Notes: generated by a model not told the origin, from the sequence alone. DNA of 64,000 nucleotides from Paraclostridium ghonii (GCF_030815085.1 NZ_JAUSWG010000011.1), one strand, 5' to 3'; positions 43,365-53,153 are shown, counted from the stretch's first letter. Numbers and translations: made by a program.

Positions 43365-45785
43365 TTGACTCTCATAAATAGGGAGAAATTTAAATCACAA
43401 TTTAAAAAGCAAATGGACCTTTTATATAAACAAAGCATTAAAGAAGCAAATAATGAGCAGTTACTAAATACATTAGTAACTGTTCTAAAAACTAAAATAG
43501 CAAATACATGGAAAGAAAATAGGCTAAATAAAGAAAAGGAAGTTTATTATTTTTGTATAGAATTTCTACTTGGAAGACAATTAGAATCAAATCTTTTGAA
43601 CTCAGGGATAATGAAAGAAGTAAGAGAGATATTAGACACTATGGGCATTAATTTGGATGATTTAATAAATGCAGAATATGATCCAGCACTAGGAAATGGT
43701 GGGCTAGGTAGGTTAGCTGCATGTTTTTTAGACTCAATGGCATCTCTTAATATAAGTGGACATGGTTATGGAATAAGATATGAATATGGATTATTTGAAC
43801 AGAAGTTTGTAAATGGGCATCAAGTTGAAGTTCCAGATAACTGGTTAAAAGAAGAATCATATATTTGGGAAACTGTAAGGCCAAACAAAGCAGTTATAGT
43901 TAAGTTTGGAGGAGAAGTACAACTTATAGAAAAAAATGGGAAGTTAAAACCTATCCATAAAAACTATATTCCTGTAATGGCAGTGCCTTATGATATACCT
44001 ATTATAGGATATGAAAATGAATATATAAACACATTGAGACTATTTAAATCGGACATACCTAGAAAAGATTTTGAACCAATACTAAAAGATTCAAAAAATA
44101 GTTATGGAAGTTATCATGATGCACTACAGTATAGGTATTATGTAGATGAAATATCACAAGTATTATATCCAAATGATTCAAATGATGCAGGAAAGATGTT
44201 AAGACTAAAGCAAGAGTATTTTTTAGTTAGTGCAGGAATGCAGGATATAATAAGAAAATGTAAGAAAAATAAAATTGATATTAAAAAACTAAATGAAAAA
44301 ATAGCAATTCATATAAATGATACGCATCCATCACTGTGTATTCCAGAACTTATGAGAATTCTCATGGATGAAGAGGGATTTGGATGGGATGAAGCGTGGG
44401 ACATTACAAAAAAATGTAGTTCATATACAAATCACACTATAATGACTGAAGCCATGGAAAAATGGCAAATAAAAATGATAAAAGATTTACTTCCAAGAAT
44501 TTATATGATAATAGAAGAAATAAATAAAAGATATTTAAATGAACTAAGAAGTAAGTACTCAAATGAAAATGAGAAAATTAATAAGATGGCTATAATTTCT
44601 GGTAATAATGTAAATATGGCTAACCTGAGTATAGTTGGAAGTAGTAGTGTTAATGGAGTTGCAAATCTTCATACAGAAATTCTTAAAAATGAAGTATTAA
44701 AAGAATTTTACGAAGATGAACCATTTAAGTTTAACAACAAAACAAATGGAATTGCACATAGAAGGTGGTTAATGCTATCAAACCCACAGTTATCCAGCTT
44801 AATAACGAATCTTATAGGAGATGAGTGGAAAAGAGATACTACAAAATTAAAACAACTTGGAAAATATAAAAATGATAAAAATGTATTAAAAGAATTAGAA
44901 AAAATTAAATATCAAAATAAAATTAACTTAGCTAAAATAATAAAAGAAAAAAATGGAATAGAAGTAAATCCAAATTCCATATTTGATGTACAGATAAAAA
45001 GATTACACGCATATAAACGACAACTTATGAACGCACTTCACATACTTCATTTATATCATGAACTATTAGACAATCCAAACTTAGACATAGAACCAAGAAC
45101 TTTTATATTTGGGGCAAAAGCTGCTCCTGGATATTATTTTGCAAAATGTGTTATTAAATTTATAAATGAATTAGCTCAAAAAATTAATAATGATAAAAGA
45201 GTTAATGAAAAATTAAAGGTAGTTTTTATAGAAAACTATGGGGTTTCACTAGCAGAGAAAATAATACCTGCTGCAAATGTAAGTGAACAAATATCAACAA
45301 CTACAAAGGAAGCATCGGGAACTAGCAACATGAAGTTTATGATGAATGGAGCTATAACTTTAGCTACTTTAGATGGAGCAAATATAGAAATACATGAACA
45401 AGTAGGAGATGAAAACATAATACTATTTGGATTATTAGCTCATCAAGTATTAGAATACAATAAATTTGGAGGATACTCATCAGCAGATATATACTCTAAT
45501 AATTTCTATATAAAAAGAGTTGTAGATGATTTAGTAAATGGGTTCATTCCAAATATTGGGGAAGAAGGAAGGCAGATATATAATTCACTAATAACATATA
45601 ATGATGAATTTTTTGTATTAAGAGATTTTGAAAATTATATAGAATCTCAGAAAAAAATAAATGATTTATATAAGGATAAAAATAAATGGAACAAAATATC
45701 TTTGATAAATATAGCAAATTCAGGAGTATTTTCAAGTGATAGAACTATAAATGAATATGCTAATGAAATATGGTATAAAAAGTAA
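43365..45785 (+). CDS. glgP: Glycogen phosphorylase
   Basis: GlgP releases glucose-1-phosphate from glycogen using pyridoxal phosphate. The 806-residue GT35 protein has the GNGGLGRLAACFLDS segment and the PLP site EASGTSNMKFMMNG with K657. The start is placed at TTG 43365 because AAAGGAG lies 9 nt upstream; an in-frame TTG 21 nt earlier would overlap glgA and place the ribosome site inside the gene. Length is in the family range (about 790-850). Confidence 0.95.
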   Translation: MTLINREKFKSQFKKQMDLLYKQSIKEANNEQLLNTLVTVLKTKIANTWKENRLNKEKEVYYFCIEFLLGRQLESNLLNSGIMKEVREILDTMGINLDDLINAEYDPALGNGGLGRLAACFLDSMASLNISGHGYGIRYEYGLFEQKFVNGHQVEVPDNWLKEESYIWETVRPNKAVIVKFGGEVQLIEKNGKLKPIHKNYIPVMAVPYDIPIIGYENEYINTLRLFKSDIPRKDFEPILKDSKNSYGSYHDALQYRYYVDEISQVLYPNDSNDAGKMLRLKQEYFLVSAGMQDIIRKCKKNKIDIKKLNEKIAIHINDTHPSLCIPELMRILMDEEGFGWDEAWDITKKCSSYTNHTIMTEAMEKWQIKMIKDLLPRIYMIIEEINKRYLNELRSKYSNENEKINKMAIISGNNVNMANLSIVGSSSVNGVANLHTEILKNEVLKEFYEDEPFKFNNKTNGIAHRRWLMLSNPQLSSLITNLIGDEWKRDTTKLKQLGKYKNDKNVLKELEKIKYQNKINLAKIIKEKNGIEVNPNSIFDVQIKRLHAYKRQLMNALHILHLYHELLDNPNLDIEPRTFIFGAKAAPGYYFAKCVIKFINELAQKINNDKRVNEKLKVVFIENYGVSLAEKIIPAANVSEQISTTTKEASGTSNMKFMMNGAITLATLDGANIEIHEQVGDENIILFGLLAHQVLEYNKFGGYSSADIYSNNFYIKRVVDDLVNGFIPNIGEEGRQIYNSLITYNDEFFVLRDFENYIESQKKINDLYKDKNKWNKISLINIANSGVFSSDRTINEYANEIWYKK

Positions 45786-45818
45786 ATCAGTTCAAAAGAT
45801 AAAAAGGTGGGGGTTAAC

Positions 45819-47585
45819 GTGAGTATAACATATAATTCTTGGTCAGAAAGTTATAAAAAGCCTTTCGGAGCTTTAGAATTAGGAGAAAAACTAAGTTTAA
45901 ATATAAAAGCTACAGAAAATGTAAGTCAAGTATATTTAATGATTAAAAGAGATGAAACGGACATTGAAGAAATACAAATGAAAAAATCAGAAAACAATGT
46001 ATTTATCATAGATAAATATGAATTTAAAAAAGAAGATGTTTATTTTTATTTCTTTAAAGTTATAGAAAATGTAAATGGGAATATGGGAAGCAAATATTAT
46101 GGAAAAAATAATGCAGATGGAATGTGTAGGGAATATTATGAATTAGAAAGTGTAAACAAGTATCAACTTACAGTTAGCAAAAAAAATAAATCACCACAAT
46201 GGTTTAAAGAAGGTGTTTTATATCATATATTTGTAGACAGATTCAACAGAACAGGTAAAGTAAATAATCCTAAAAAGAATAGTTTTATATATGCAAACTG
46301 GGAAGACACTCCTATGTATATAAAAAACAGAGAAAATGAAGTAATTAGATGGGATTTTCATGGAGGTAATTTAAAGGGGATAATTAATAAATTAAGTTAT
46401 TTAAAAAGTTTAGGTGTTAGTATAATATATTTAAGCCCTATATTTGAATCTCAAAGTAACCATAAGTACGATACAGCAGACTATAAGAATATTGACCCTA
46501 TGTTTGGTGATGAAGAAATATTTAAGGAGTTAATAAAAGAAGCAAGTAAAAAAGGAATAAATATTATTTTAGATGGTGTGTTTAGCCATACTGGAGATGA
46601 TAGTATATATTTTAACAAATATGGAAACTACGATTCTATAGGTGCATATCAATCTAAAGATTCTCCATATTCTTCTTGGTACAACTTTGAAAATTTTCCT
46701 AAAAAGTATGATTGTTGGTGGGGAATTAAGGCTTTACCAAATGTTAATGAAACAGAAAGCTCATATATGAACTACATTATAAAAGATAAAGATAGTGTAA
46801 TAAATAAATGGATGAGTTATGGTGTTAAAGGTTGGAGACTTGATGTTGCAGATGAACTTCCATCTGAATTTATAGAAAAAGTAAGAAAAGAAAGTTTAAA
46901 AGTAGATAAAGATTCTGTTGTTGTGGGAGAAGTGTGGGAAGATGCATCAAACAAAATTAGCTATAATGAAAGAAGAAAATATCTTTTAGGAGACCAATTA
47001 AATGGAGTTACAGGATATTTATTTAAAGATATAGTTGTAGGATTTTTAAATGGTAAACTTAATTCTAAAGATGTATACAATAGTCTTATGACTATAAAAG
47101 AAAATTATCCAAAAGAGTCTTTTAAATCTAATTTAAATATATTGGGTACTCATGATACAAGAAGGATACTTACGGAGTTAAATGAAGATAAAGAACTTCT
47201 TAAGTTAGCAGTTGCAATGCAAATGACATTTGAGGGGGTTCCATATATTTATTATGGAGATGAAGCAGGACTTTTAGGTGAAAGTGATCCTGATAATAGA
47301 AGAACGTATCCTTGGAAAAATGAAGATAAAGATATTTTGAATTTCTATAAAAATATTATTAAGGATAGAAATAAAAGTAAGGTGTTAACTTGTGGGGAAA
47401 CTAAATTATTGGAATTGGAAAACCCTGATGTTTTTGGATACGTTAGATATATTGAGGGCGAAGATGATGTTTTAGTACTTATAAATAGATGTGATAAGGA
47501 AGTTGTAGAGATGTATGAAGAATTTACGTTTAATTTAAAACCTAAGTCATATGAAGTAGTGAGTTTAGTAAAATCTAATGATTAA
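45819..47585 (+). CDS. GH13 alpha-glucan hydrolase (neopullulanase/cyclomaltodextrinase-like)
   Basis: A 588-residue cytoplasmic alpha-amylase-family enzyme without a signal peptide, probably cutting linear or branched maltodextrins from glycogen. An N-terminal beta domain of about 130 residues is followed by the barrel: DGVFSHTG starting at D252, GWRLDVADE with nucleophile D342, VGEVWED with acid E371, and GTHDT with D446. The start GTG 45819 follows GGTGGGGG by 6 nt; an earlier GTG overlaps that ribosome site. Last gene of the glycogen operon; exact specificity cannot be read from sequence. Confidence 0.87.
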   Translation: MSITYNSWSESYKKPFGALELGEKLSLNIKATENVSQVYLMIKRDETDIEEIQMKKSENNVFIIDKYEFKKEDVYFYFFKVIENVNGNMGSKYYGKNNADGMCREYYELESVNKYQLTVSKKNKSPQWFKEGVLYHIFVDRFNRTGKVNNPKKNSFIYANWEDTPMYIKNRENEVIRWDFHGGNLKGIINKLSYLKSLGVSIIYLSPIFESQSNHKYDTADYKNIDPMFGDEEIFKELIKEASKKGINIILDGVFSHTGDDSIYFNKYGNYDSIGAYQSKDSPYSSWYNFENFPKKYDCWWGIKALPNVNETESSYMNYIIKDKDSVINKWMSYGVKGWRLDVADELPSEFIEKVRKESLKVDKDSVVVGEVWEDASNKISYNERRKYLLGDQLNGVTGYLFKDIVVGFLNGKLNSKDVYNSLMTIKENYPKESFKSNLNILGTHDTRRILTELNEDKELLKLAVAMQMTFEGVPYIYYGDEAGLLGESDPDNRRTYPWKNEDKDILNFYKNIIKDRNKSKVLTCGETKLLELENPDVFGYVRYIEGEDDVLVLINRCDKEVVEMYEEFTFNLKPKSYEVVSLVKSND

Positions 47586-47589
47586 TTTT

Positions 47590-47628
47590 AATCACAATAA
47601 AGATATTATCTTTATTGTGATTTTTTTT
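47590..47628 (+). terminator. Terminator of the glycogen operon
   Basis: A 15-bp perfect stem (47590-47604 with 47608-47622), 3-nt loop, and eight T. Confidence 0.94.
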
Positions 47629-47630
47629 GC

Positions 47631-47737
47631 GTAGGGGCGTGGGGTGTAAATATATATGTTTTGCTCCCAAAGCAAAAAGAAGCTTTGAAGGTCGCTAAAA
47701 CATATATATTTATACCCCGCTAATTCGTTAGGGGTTA
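47631..47737 (+). repeat. Hairpin element D
   Basis: Stem GGGGTGTAAATATATATG.. (47639-47662) with its complement ending ACCCCGC (47697-47720); core CTCCCAAAGC..GCTTTGAAGGTCGCTAAAA. TAGGGG occurs at both ends. It stands immediately after the ordinary terminator rather than inside it. Confidence 0.75.
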
Positions 47738-47939
47738 ATTGTTTTCAAGCACGTAAAATAACAATATTATAATTGTTATATGTAATTATTAGAATTTAAT
47801 GATATAATTTCAACATTGGTTTATTAGAATAATCAGTATAAACTCATTATGATTTATATTGATTTAACAGTAAACATGAATGAATATTTTACATTGCAGG
47901 GTGGTCATATATTAATCATATATTATTAGGAGGTTAACC

Positions 47940-48107
47940 ATAGGAATATACAAAAGTATTAATTCAGATAGTTTAAAGGGTTCTTTTAATATCAAAGAAT
48001 TTAAATATATTTTAAATAAACAACGTATTTATGAATTAATAAGTTCTTTTTTACAAAAGGTGGTATCGGTCTATAGCAATTTGAAATATTACTTATGGAA
48101 CGTATAA
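47940..48107 (+). pseudogene. Possible degraded small reading frame
   Basis: Behind a very good ribosome site (TTAGGAGG at 47927-47934) a 55-codon open frame runs from ATA 47940 to TAA 48107, but the position where ATG is expected reads ATA. The translation begins GIYKSINSDSLKGSFNIKEF. It may be a gene that lost its start codon, or a chance frame. The flanking stretches 47740-47930 and 48110-48230 are AT-rich; a second open frame without standard start leads into the next gene. I see no other feature in this 500-nt gap. Confidence 0.3.
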
Positions 48108-48246
48108 AGCGATATTTAAACTAAATTAATTATAAAAACCCATAGAAAGTTGTTGTAGGAATAACTATAAAATCAGGAGTTTTGAATTTATAAGTATAGG
48201 AACTTGTATTACAGCAGAAGGTTTTGAAAGAGGGGAGGATATATAT

Positions 48247-48555
48247 TTGCATAGTGATGAACATAATAAAAAGATTATTGAAGATGCTATAAAATTACAA
48301 AAAAAATCATCTATTATACTACTTATATGCACAACACTTATATGTAGCGGACCAACAGGATGGTTAATTTTACGAATACTAAACAATGAGACAGATAAGT
48401 TACTATTTACTGTATTATGTACAATTCCTACACTGATTTATATGACATATTCATGGTGCTCATTTTTCTATGGTAGAAAAATGGATAGAGAACTAAAGGA
48501 ATTAGAAGATTTAGTAGATGGATATGAACGTAAGTTATATAAAGATAAAAAGTAG
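48247..48555 (+). CDS. Small membrane protein, unrecognised
   Basis: 102 residues with two predicted membrane helices (about residues 21-40 and 52-72) and charged ends; the C-terminal tail (KMDRELKELEDLVDGYERKL) looks like a short coiled coil. The start TTG 48247 follows GGGGAGG by 8 nt. The frame stays open upstream to 48136 without a standard start codon, so a longer ancestral protein is possible. I recognise no family. First of three small membrane-protein genes. Confidence 0.6.
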   Translation: MHSDEHNKKIIEDAIKLQKKSSIILLICTTLICSGPTGWLILRILNNETDKLLFTVLCTIPTLIYMTYSWCSFFYGRKMDRELKELEDLVDGYERKLYKDKK

Positions 48556-48629
48556 TTAAGTTTTTTAGTTGGCAATTCAAATAAGATAAACTAAAGATGA
48601 TTGAATAAGAAAATGGGAGGAGGAGATAT

Positions 48630-49235
48630 ATGTTTTTAATTTATGATTGGCTAAGGCAGTCTAAGTCAATAGGTCAATATTTTTTTAGAATAGGGATATT
48701 AATATTATGTTCAATAGCCATAATTTCTTTAATATTAGGGCTAAGTTACGTTATAAATAAAATTATAATTAGTTCTAATGAAAATTACATATTAATAAGC
48801 ATGACTAAATTTAATTCTATAATTATTATTATATTAATGCTATGCATTGCACTTGTAATTGATTTTTATAGAAGTAGTATGAAAAACATAAAAGAGTTTA
48901 GATTTGGATGGAAAGCAGAAAAGCGTTGTAAAATAGGATTTATAATAGGTTTAATAATGATTATTTCAGGTTTAGTATATTTTTGTAATAATTATTATGT
49001 TTTTTATAATGACAAAATAGAAAAGCACAGTATATTAGGGACAACTATGTATAGCTATAAAGATATAAAATCTACTAATACTGGGTACAAAGAAATTAGA
49101 TATGACAAATATTTATACTATAAAGTTAATTTTAAAAACGGTGAATCTATAGATATTGCAAATGGATTAGTATTGGAACCCACTGAAAAGAATGCAGTTT
49201 TAGAAATTGATAAAATTATCCGTAAAACTAAGTAA
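48630..49235 (+). CDS. Membrane protein with C-terminal PH-like region, unrecognised
   Basis: 201 residues with three predicted membrane helices (about 18-42, 57-78, 99-121), then a soluble C-terminal region of about 75 residues (YNDKIEKHSILGTTMYSYKD onward) whose alternating beta pattern resembles bacterial PH-like domains of small membrane proteins. ATG 48630 follows GGAGGAGG by 6-7 nt. 74 nt after the previous gene. No function can be given. Confidence 0.6.
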   Translation: MFLIYDWLRQSKSIGQYFFRIGILILCSIAIISLILGLSYVINKIIISSNENYILISMTKFNSIIIIILMLCIALVIDFYRSSMKNIKEFRFGWKAEKRCKIGFIIGLIMIISGLVYFCNNYYVFYNDKIEKHSILGTTMYSYKDIKSTNTGYKEIRYDKYLYYKVNFKNGESIDIANGLVLEPTEKNAVLEIDKIIRKTK

Positions 49236-49274
49236 TTATACAGTACAAGATTTTTAAATAACGGAGGGATGAGC

Positions 49275-49550
49275 ATGGATTTTATTGGATATATATTTAA
49301 GTTTTCTATAGGGTTTTTAATTGCTTATTTTATTGCTCTTGTGATATTAAAAGTATTGAAACTTAATATGTCAACTTCTATAACTATAAGTTTTAAAAAT
49401 AAAGATAATATACATATTATAAAAAGAATTTTCTTTATAGTATATATTCTTTCTATAGGTTTAATAAGCTATTTAAATGTAGTAGATATATGCATATTAG
49501 GGGCTATAGCTGGTATTATATCTAGTATTGAGAGTCTCGTTTTTGATTAA
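49275..49550 (+). CDS. Small hydrophobic membrane protein, unrecognised
   Basis: 91 residues with three hydrophobic segments (about 5-24, 48-66 and 70-88), almost no soluble part. ATG 49275 is chosen because GGAGGG at 49263-49268 is 6 nt upstream; an ATG 6 nt earlier directly abuts the ribosome site. Probably co-transcribed with the two preceding genes. I recognise no family. Confidence 0.55.
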   Translation: MDFIGYIFKFSIGFLIAYFIALVILKVLKLNMSTSITISFKNKDNIHIIKRIFFIVYILSIGLISYLNVVDICILGAIAGIISSIESLVFD

Positions 49551-49571
49551 ATATATCTTTAAGTTAGCGAA

Positions 49572-49654
49572 GTTGGACTATATTATTGTTGAAGTAGCGT
49601 TAAAGACCATGCTTTATCGGTCTTTCAGCGAATGAAACAATAATATAGTCCAAC
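49572..49654. terminator. Long bidirectional hairpin between converging genes
   Basis: A perfect 19-bp outer stem (49572-49590 with 49636-49654) encloses a second stem AAAGACC / GGTCTTT (49602-49608 with 49619-49625). It sits between the small membrane-protein genes and the converging MATE gene and probably ends both transcripts, although no long T run follows. The nested layout recalls the dispersed hairpin elements (see repeats C-F), with little sequence identity. Confidence 0.6.
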
Positions 49655-49663
49655 GAGCACTAT

Positions 49664-51040
49664 CTAATTAATTTCTTTTACAATATTAGCAACCCATTTT
49701 TTAGACATTGCTCTAGGCACTCCAAATATAAACTTAACAATCTCCTCAGAATAAGTAAGAAGTACAAGCACATAAATAGGTGCACCTTTAATTGCAAATA
49801 CAAAAGTAAGAGGAAGTGACACCAACCACATACAACCTAACTCTAGATATAAAGCATACTTAGTATCTCCACCACTTCTTAAAATACCTATAATTAAAAG
49901 CGTATTAAAAGACTTAAGCCCCATCAATATACCCATAATCACAAATATTTTAATAATATCAGGAGCTAGACTATCAGAAACACTAAACATCTTAAGTAGC
50001 ATTGGGATATTTAATATAAGAAGGATACCAAATATAGTTCCCACTATAAAAACTATCTTAGAAAACTTTTTAGCGTAATCAATAGCAACATCTTTATTAT
50101 CAGCTCCAAGTTCATTACCTAACATAATAGATGCTCCAATGGCTACACAAACAGCTGTCATAATAAAGAAATTACCCGTACTAGTAGCTATCTGGCTAGC
50201 TGCAATAGCAGAAGTACCAGCTTTTGCATAAGCAACAGAATATAAAACTGTACCTATTGCCCAACAACTATCGTTTAATAATATAGGCATACTTTTAGAT
50301 AGGAAAGTATCTATAAATTGCTTGTCTATAGATTTTAAATTTTTCATATTGAATTTTAAAATATAATCCGTTTTTATAATATATACATATCCTATTAAAA
50401 GTGAAAATTCAATAACTCTAGCTATAACAGTAGCTATAGCAGCACCTCGGACTCCTAATGCAGGCAATCCTAAGTTTCCAAATATTAAGCCGTAGTTTAA
50501 AATAATATTACTTACTAAAGCAATAGCACTACAAATCATACCTAAATGGGGATTTCTAACACTTCTAGATCCCATACTAAAAACAGTACTTATAGCTATT
50601 AAAGGATAACAAAAAGATATTATACTAAAATACTCTATACAAAGCTTAACCACCTCAGGATCATAAGAGAAAAAATGTATTATAATCTTAGGAAATATAA
50701 AAGCTGGGATGAAAAACAATAAACCTAGTATTATTCCAAGTAAAACATTTAACCCAGTAACCTTTTTAATATTATTAACATCATTTTTCCCGAAAAACTG
50801 AGATATAAATAACCCAGCTCCACCTGTCAATCCAGACAGTGTCATACTAAATAAAAAGAAGTACTGATTAGCAACTCCAATTGATGCTACAGATGCTTCT
50901 CCTAAACTACTAATCATTACCGTATCTATAATATTTACAGAAGTAGATATAAGGTTTTGTATTATTATAGGTATACAAAGAGAAACTAATAATTTATAAA
51001 ATTTCTTATTTTCATCATTTAAATTAAAAATATTTGTCAA
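49664..51040 (-). CDS. MATE-family efflux transporter
   Basis: A 458-residue integral membrane protein with about 12 helices in two pseudo-repeats, typical of MATE (MatE) cation-coupled drug or metabolite exporters: LVSLCIPIIIQNLISTSVNI near the start, a VASIGVANQ stretch in the first repeat, SKSMPILLNDSCWAIG opening the second. The start is TTG at 51040 read leftwards, with AAGGGGGTG upstream. Substrate unknown. Downstream of the ABC-F gene on the same strand. Confidence 0.88.
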   Translation of the reverse strand: MTNIFNLNDENKKFYKLLVSLCIPIIIQNLISTSVNIIDTVMISSLGEASVASIGVANQYFFLFSMTLSGLTGGAGLFISQFFGKNDVNNIKKVTGLNVLLGIILGLLFFIPAFIFPKIIIHFFSYDPEVVKLCIEYFSIISFCYPLIAISTVFSMGSRSVRNPHLGMICSAIALVSNIILNYGLIFGNLGLPALGVRGAAIATVIARVIEFSLLIGYVYIIKTDYILKFNMKNLKSIDKQFIDTFLSKSMPILLNDSCWAIGTVLYSVAYAKAGTSAIAASQIATSTGNFFIMTAVCVAIGASIMLGNELGADNKDVAIDYAKKFSKIVFIVGTIFGILLILNIPMLLKMFSVSDSLAPDIIKIFVIMGILMGLKSFNTLLIIGILRSGGDTKYALYLELGCMWLVSLPLTFVFAIKGAPIYVLVLLTYSEEIVKFIFGVPRAMSKKWVANIVKEIN

Positions 51041-51131
51041 GCGGGCACCCCCTTTAAATTTAACGTCTATACTATGTTAATATAAATGCTATGCATATAT
51101 CAACTAATTTCTTTTACTAATTTTTAGAATT

Positions 51132-51165
51132 ATCAAAAATAAAGAACAGCCTACATTAGCTGTTC
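51132..51165 (-). terminator. Terminator of the ABC-F gene
   Basis: On the minus strand GAACAGC (51165-51159) pairs with GCTGTTC (51150-51144), followed by TTTATTTTT. The 5' arm overlaps the last codons of the gene. Confidence 0.8.
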
Positions 51166-53064
51166 CCATTCTTCATATAAATTATTTAATTTTTCCTCGA
51201 ATGAAGTCTTACTTTGACTAACTTCCTTAGATTTTTCAGGGTTAGAGTATACTTCTTCTTCGCACATTAAATTATTTAACTCTTCAATTTTAATTTCTAT
51301 TTCTTCAATTTCTTTTTCTATATTCTGCCTTTTAACTCTAGCTTTTTTTTCTAACTCTCTTTGCTCTCTTTCTTTTCGTTTTTCATCTTTTAACTGAGTC
51401 TTAGTTTTTTCCTCAGTTGTTTCAATAGTGTTCATTTCTATTGTTTGTGTTTTTTTATCTATATAGTAGTCATAATTACCTAGGTACTCAGTTATTCCAT
51501 CAGAATCTAGTACAAGTATTTTATCTACAACTGTATTTAAAAAATATCTATCATGAGATATTGTAAATAAAGTTCCTGTATAATTTAATAAAGCTTCTTC
51601 AAGAACTTCTTTAGAGTCTATATCAAGGTGGTTTGTAGGTTCATCTAGTAATAAAAAATTAGCATTAGATAAAATTAATTTTAATATGGCAACCCTAGCT
51701 CTTTCACCACCACTTAAAGTTGATATTTTTTTGAATACTTCTTCATCTTCAAATAAAAAAGATCCTAACATATTTCTAAGAGTAGTTTGATTTAGAGTAG
51801 GATGATCATTCCAAATTTCATCAATAATAGTATTATCTAAATTAAGAGTTTTTTGTTCTTGGTGAAAATAATCTACATGCACATTTGTACCAAGTTTAGT
51901 AGTTCCAGTTAAAGGAACTATTTCATCCATTATTATTTTAAATAAAGTAGATTTACCTATTCCGTTAGCTCCTATTAAAGCTACCTTTTCTCCTCTATAT
52001 ATATTGAAGTCTATATCTTTAAAAAGAATTCTTTCCCCATATCCCATAGAAAGGTTCTCTACTTGTAAAACATCATTACCACTAGAAGTTGAAGGATTAA
52101 ATGCAATACTAGCTTTTTTTCTAAATACATCAGGTTTGTCCAAGACATCAACTTTATCTAACATTTTTTCTTTACTTCTAGCTCTTTTTAAATGTTTTTC
52201 TCTTCCGTAAGCCTTTAGTCTTTCTATTGATTCTTCTTGTTTTTTAATTTCTTTTTGCTGATCTTCATATTTTTTTACTTCTAATTCTTTTTCTGTTTTA
52301 GAAAGTTCTATAAACTTAGAATAATTTCCATTATATGTTTTTAATTTCTTATTATGAATTTCAAACACTCTGTTTACAACTTGATCTAAGAAATATCTAT
52401 CGTGAGAAATGATAATAACAGTTCCTTTATATTGCTTTAAGAAAACTTCTAACCATTCTATAGCATCTGAATCAAGATGGTTAGTTGGTTCATCTAGTAG
52501 TAGAAGCGATGGGTTTTTAAGCAATAATTTTGAAAGTAAAACTCTAGTTTTTTCTCCTCCAGATAGTATACTTATTGGAGTTTTTATATCATCATCAGAA
52601 AATCCTAAGCCCTTTAAAATACCTTTAACCTCTGATTTATATCCATAACCATTCAGTTCTGAAAAAAGTTCTAGCTTTTGAGAGTACTCATTCATAAGCT
52701 TATCTAAAATTTTTGAATTTGGATTAGATCCTTCTTCTGATATTTTAATTTCTAAGTCTCTTATATAATTTTCCATATCTATTAAATGCGAAAAAACTTC
52801 TAAAACTTCTTCATAAATAGTTTTTTCCGACTGAAAATTTGTATTTTGTTCAAGATATCCTATCTCTACACCTTTTCCAAGGTATATATCTCCGCTATCA
52901 TATCCATAAATTCCAGAAAGTATTTTAAATAAAGTGGTTTTACCAGTTCCATTTACGCCTATAATACCAACTTTATCCCCTTCATTTACAGTGAAGCTAA
53001 TATTTTCTAATACAGTATCTATTCCAAAACTTTTATTTAAGTTATTACATGACAAAACAATCAT
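51151..53064 (-). CDS. ABC-F family ATPase (YdiF/Uup-like, ribosome-associated)
   Basis: A 637-residue soluble protein with two ABC domains and no membrane part. First domain: Walker A GVNGTGKTT (about 36-44), signature LSGGEKTRV (about 167-175). A charged linker follows (about 240-310). Second domain: Walker A GANGIGKST, signature LSGGERARV, both followed by LLLDEPTNHLD. The C-terminal ~100 residues are a highly charged coiled coil. ABC-F proteins act on the ribosome in translation or antibiotic protection; this architecture fits the housekeeping YdiF/Uup group, which neighbours rex in other Firmicutes. Start ATG at 53064 with AGGAGG upstream; divergent from rex. Confidence 0.9.
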   Translation of the reverse strand: MIVLSCNNLNKSFGIDTVLENISFTVNEGDKVGIIGVNGTGKTTLFKILSGIYGYDSGDIYLGKGVEIGYLEQNTNFQSEKTIYEEVLEVFSHLIDMENYIRDLEIKISEEGSNPNSKILDKLMNEYSQKLELFSELNGYGYKSEVKGILKGLGFSDDDIKTPISILSGGEKTRVLLSKLLLKNPSLLLLDEPTNHLDSDAIEWLEVFLKQYKGTVIIISHDRYFLDQVVNRVFEIHNKKLKTYNGNYSKFIELSKTEKELEVKKYEDQQKEIKKQEESIERLKAYGREKHLKRARSKEKMLDKVDVLDKPDVFRKKASIAFNPSTSSGNDVLQVENLSMGYGERILFKDIDFNIYRGEKVALIGANGIGKSTLFKIIMDEIVPLTGTTKLGTNVHVDYFHQEQKTLNLDNTIIDEIWNDHPTLNQTTLRNMLGSFLFEDEEVFKKISTLSGGERARVAILKLILSNANFLLLDEPTNHLDIDSKEVLEEALLNYTGTLFTISHDRYFLNTVVDKILVLDSDGITEYLGNYDYYIDKKTQTIEMNTIETTEEKTKTQLKDEKRKEREQRELEKKARVKRQNIEKEIEEIEIKIEELNNLMCEEEVYSNPEKSKEVSQSKTSFEEKLNNLYEEWEQLM

Positions 53065-53135
53065 AAAATTATACCTCCTTTAAACTATCTAAAATTATAA
53101 TGTTTTGGTATAATATAATCAAGGATATATGTATT

Positions 53136-53153
53136 TTGTTAATAAATTAGCAC
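53136..53153. promoter_or_regulatory. Candidate Rex operator upstream of rex
   Basis: TTGTTAATAAATTAGCAC against the Rex consensus TTGTTAANNNNTTAACAA: 12 of 14 fixed bases agree. It lies 42 nt before the rex start, so it suggests autoregulation by the NADH/NAD ratio. Confidence 0.6.
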
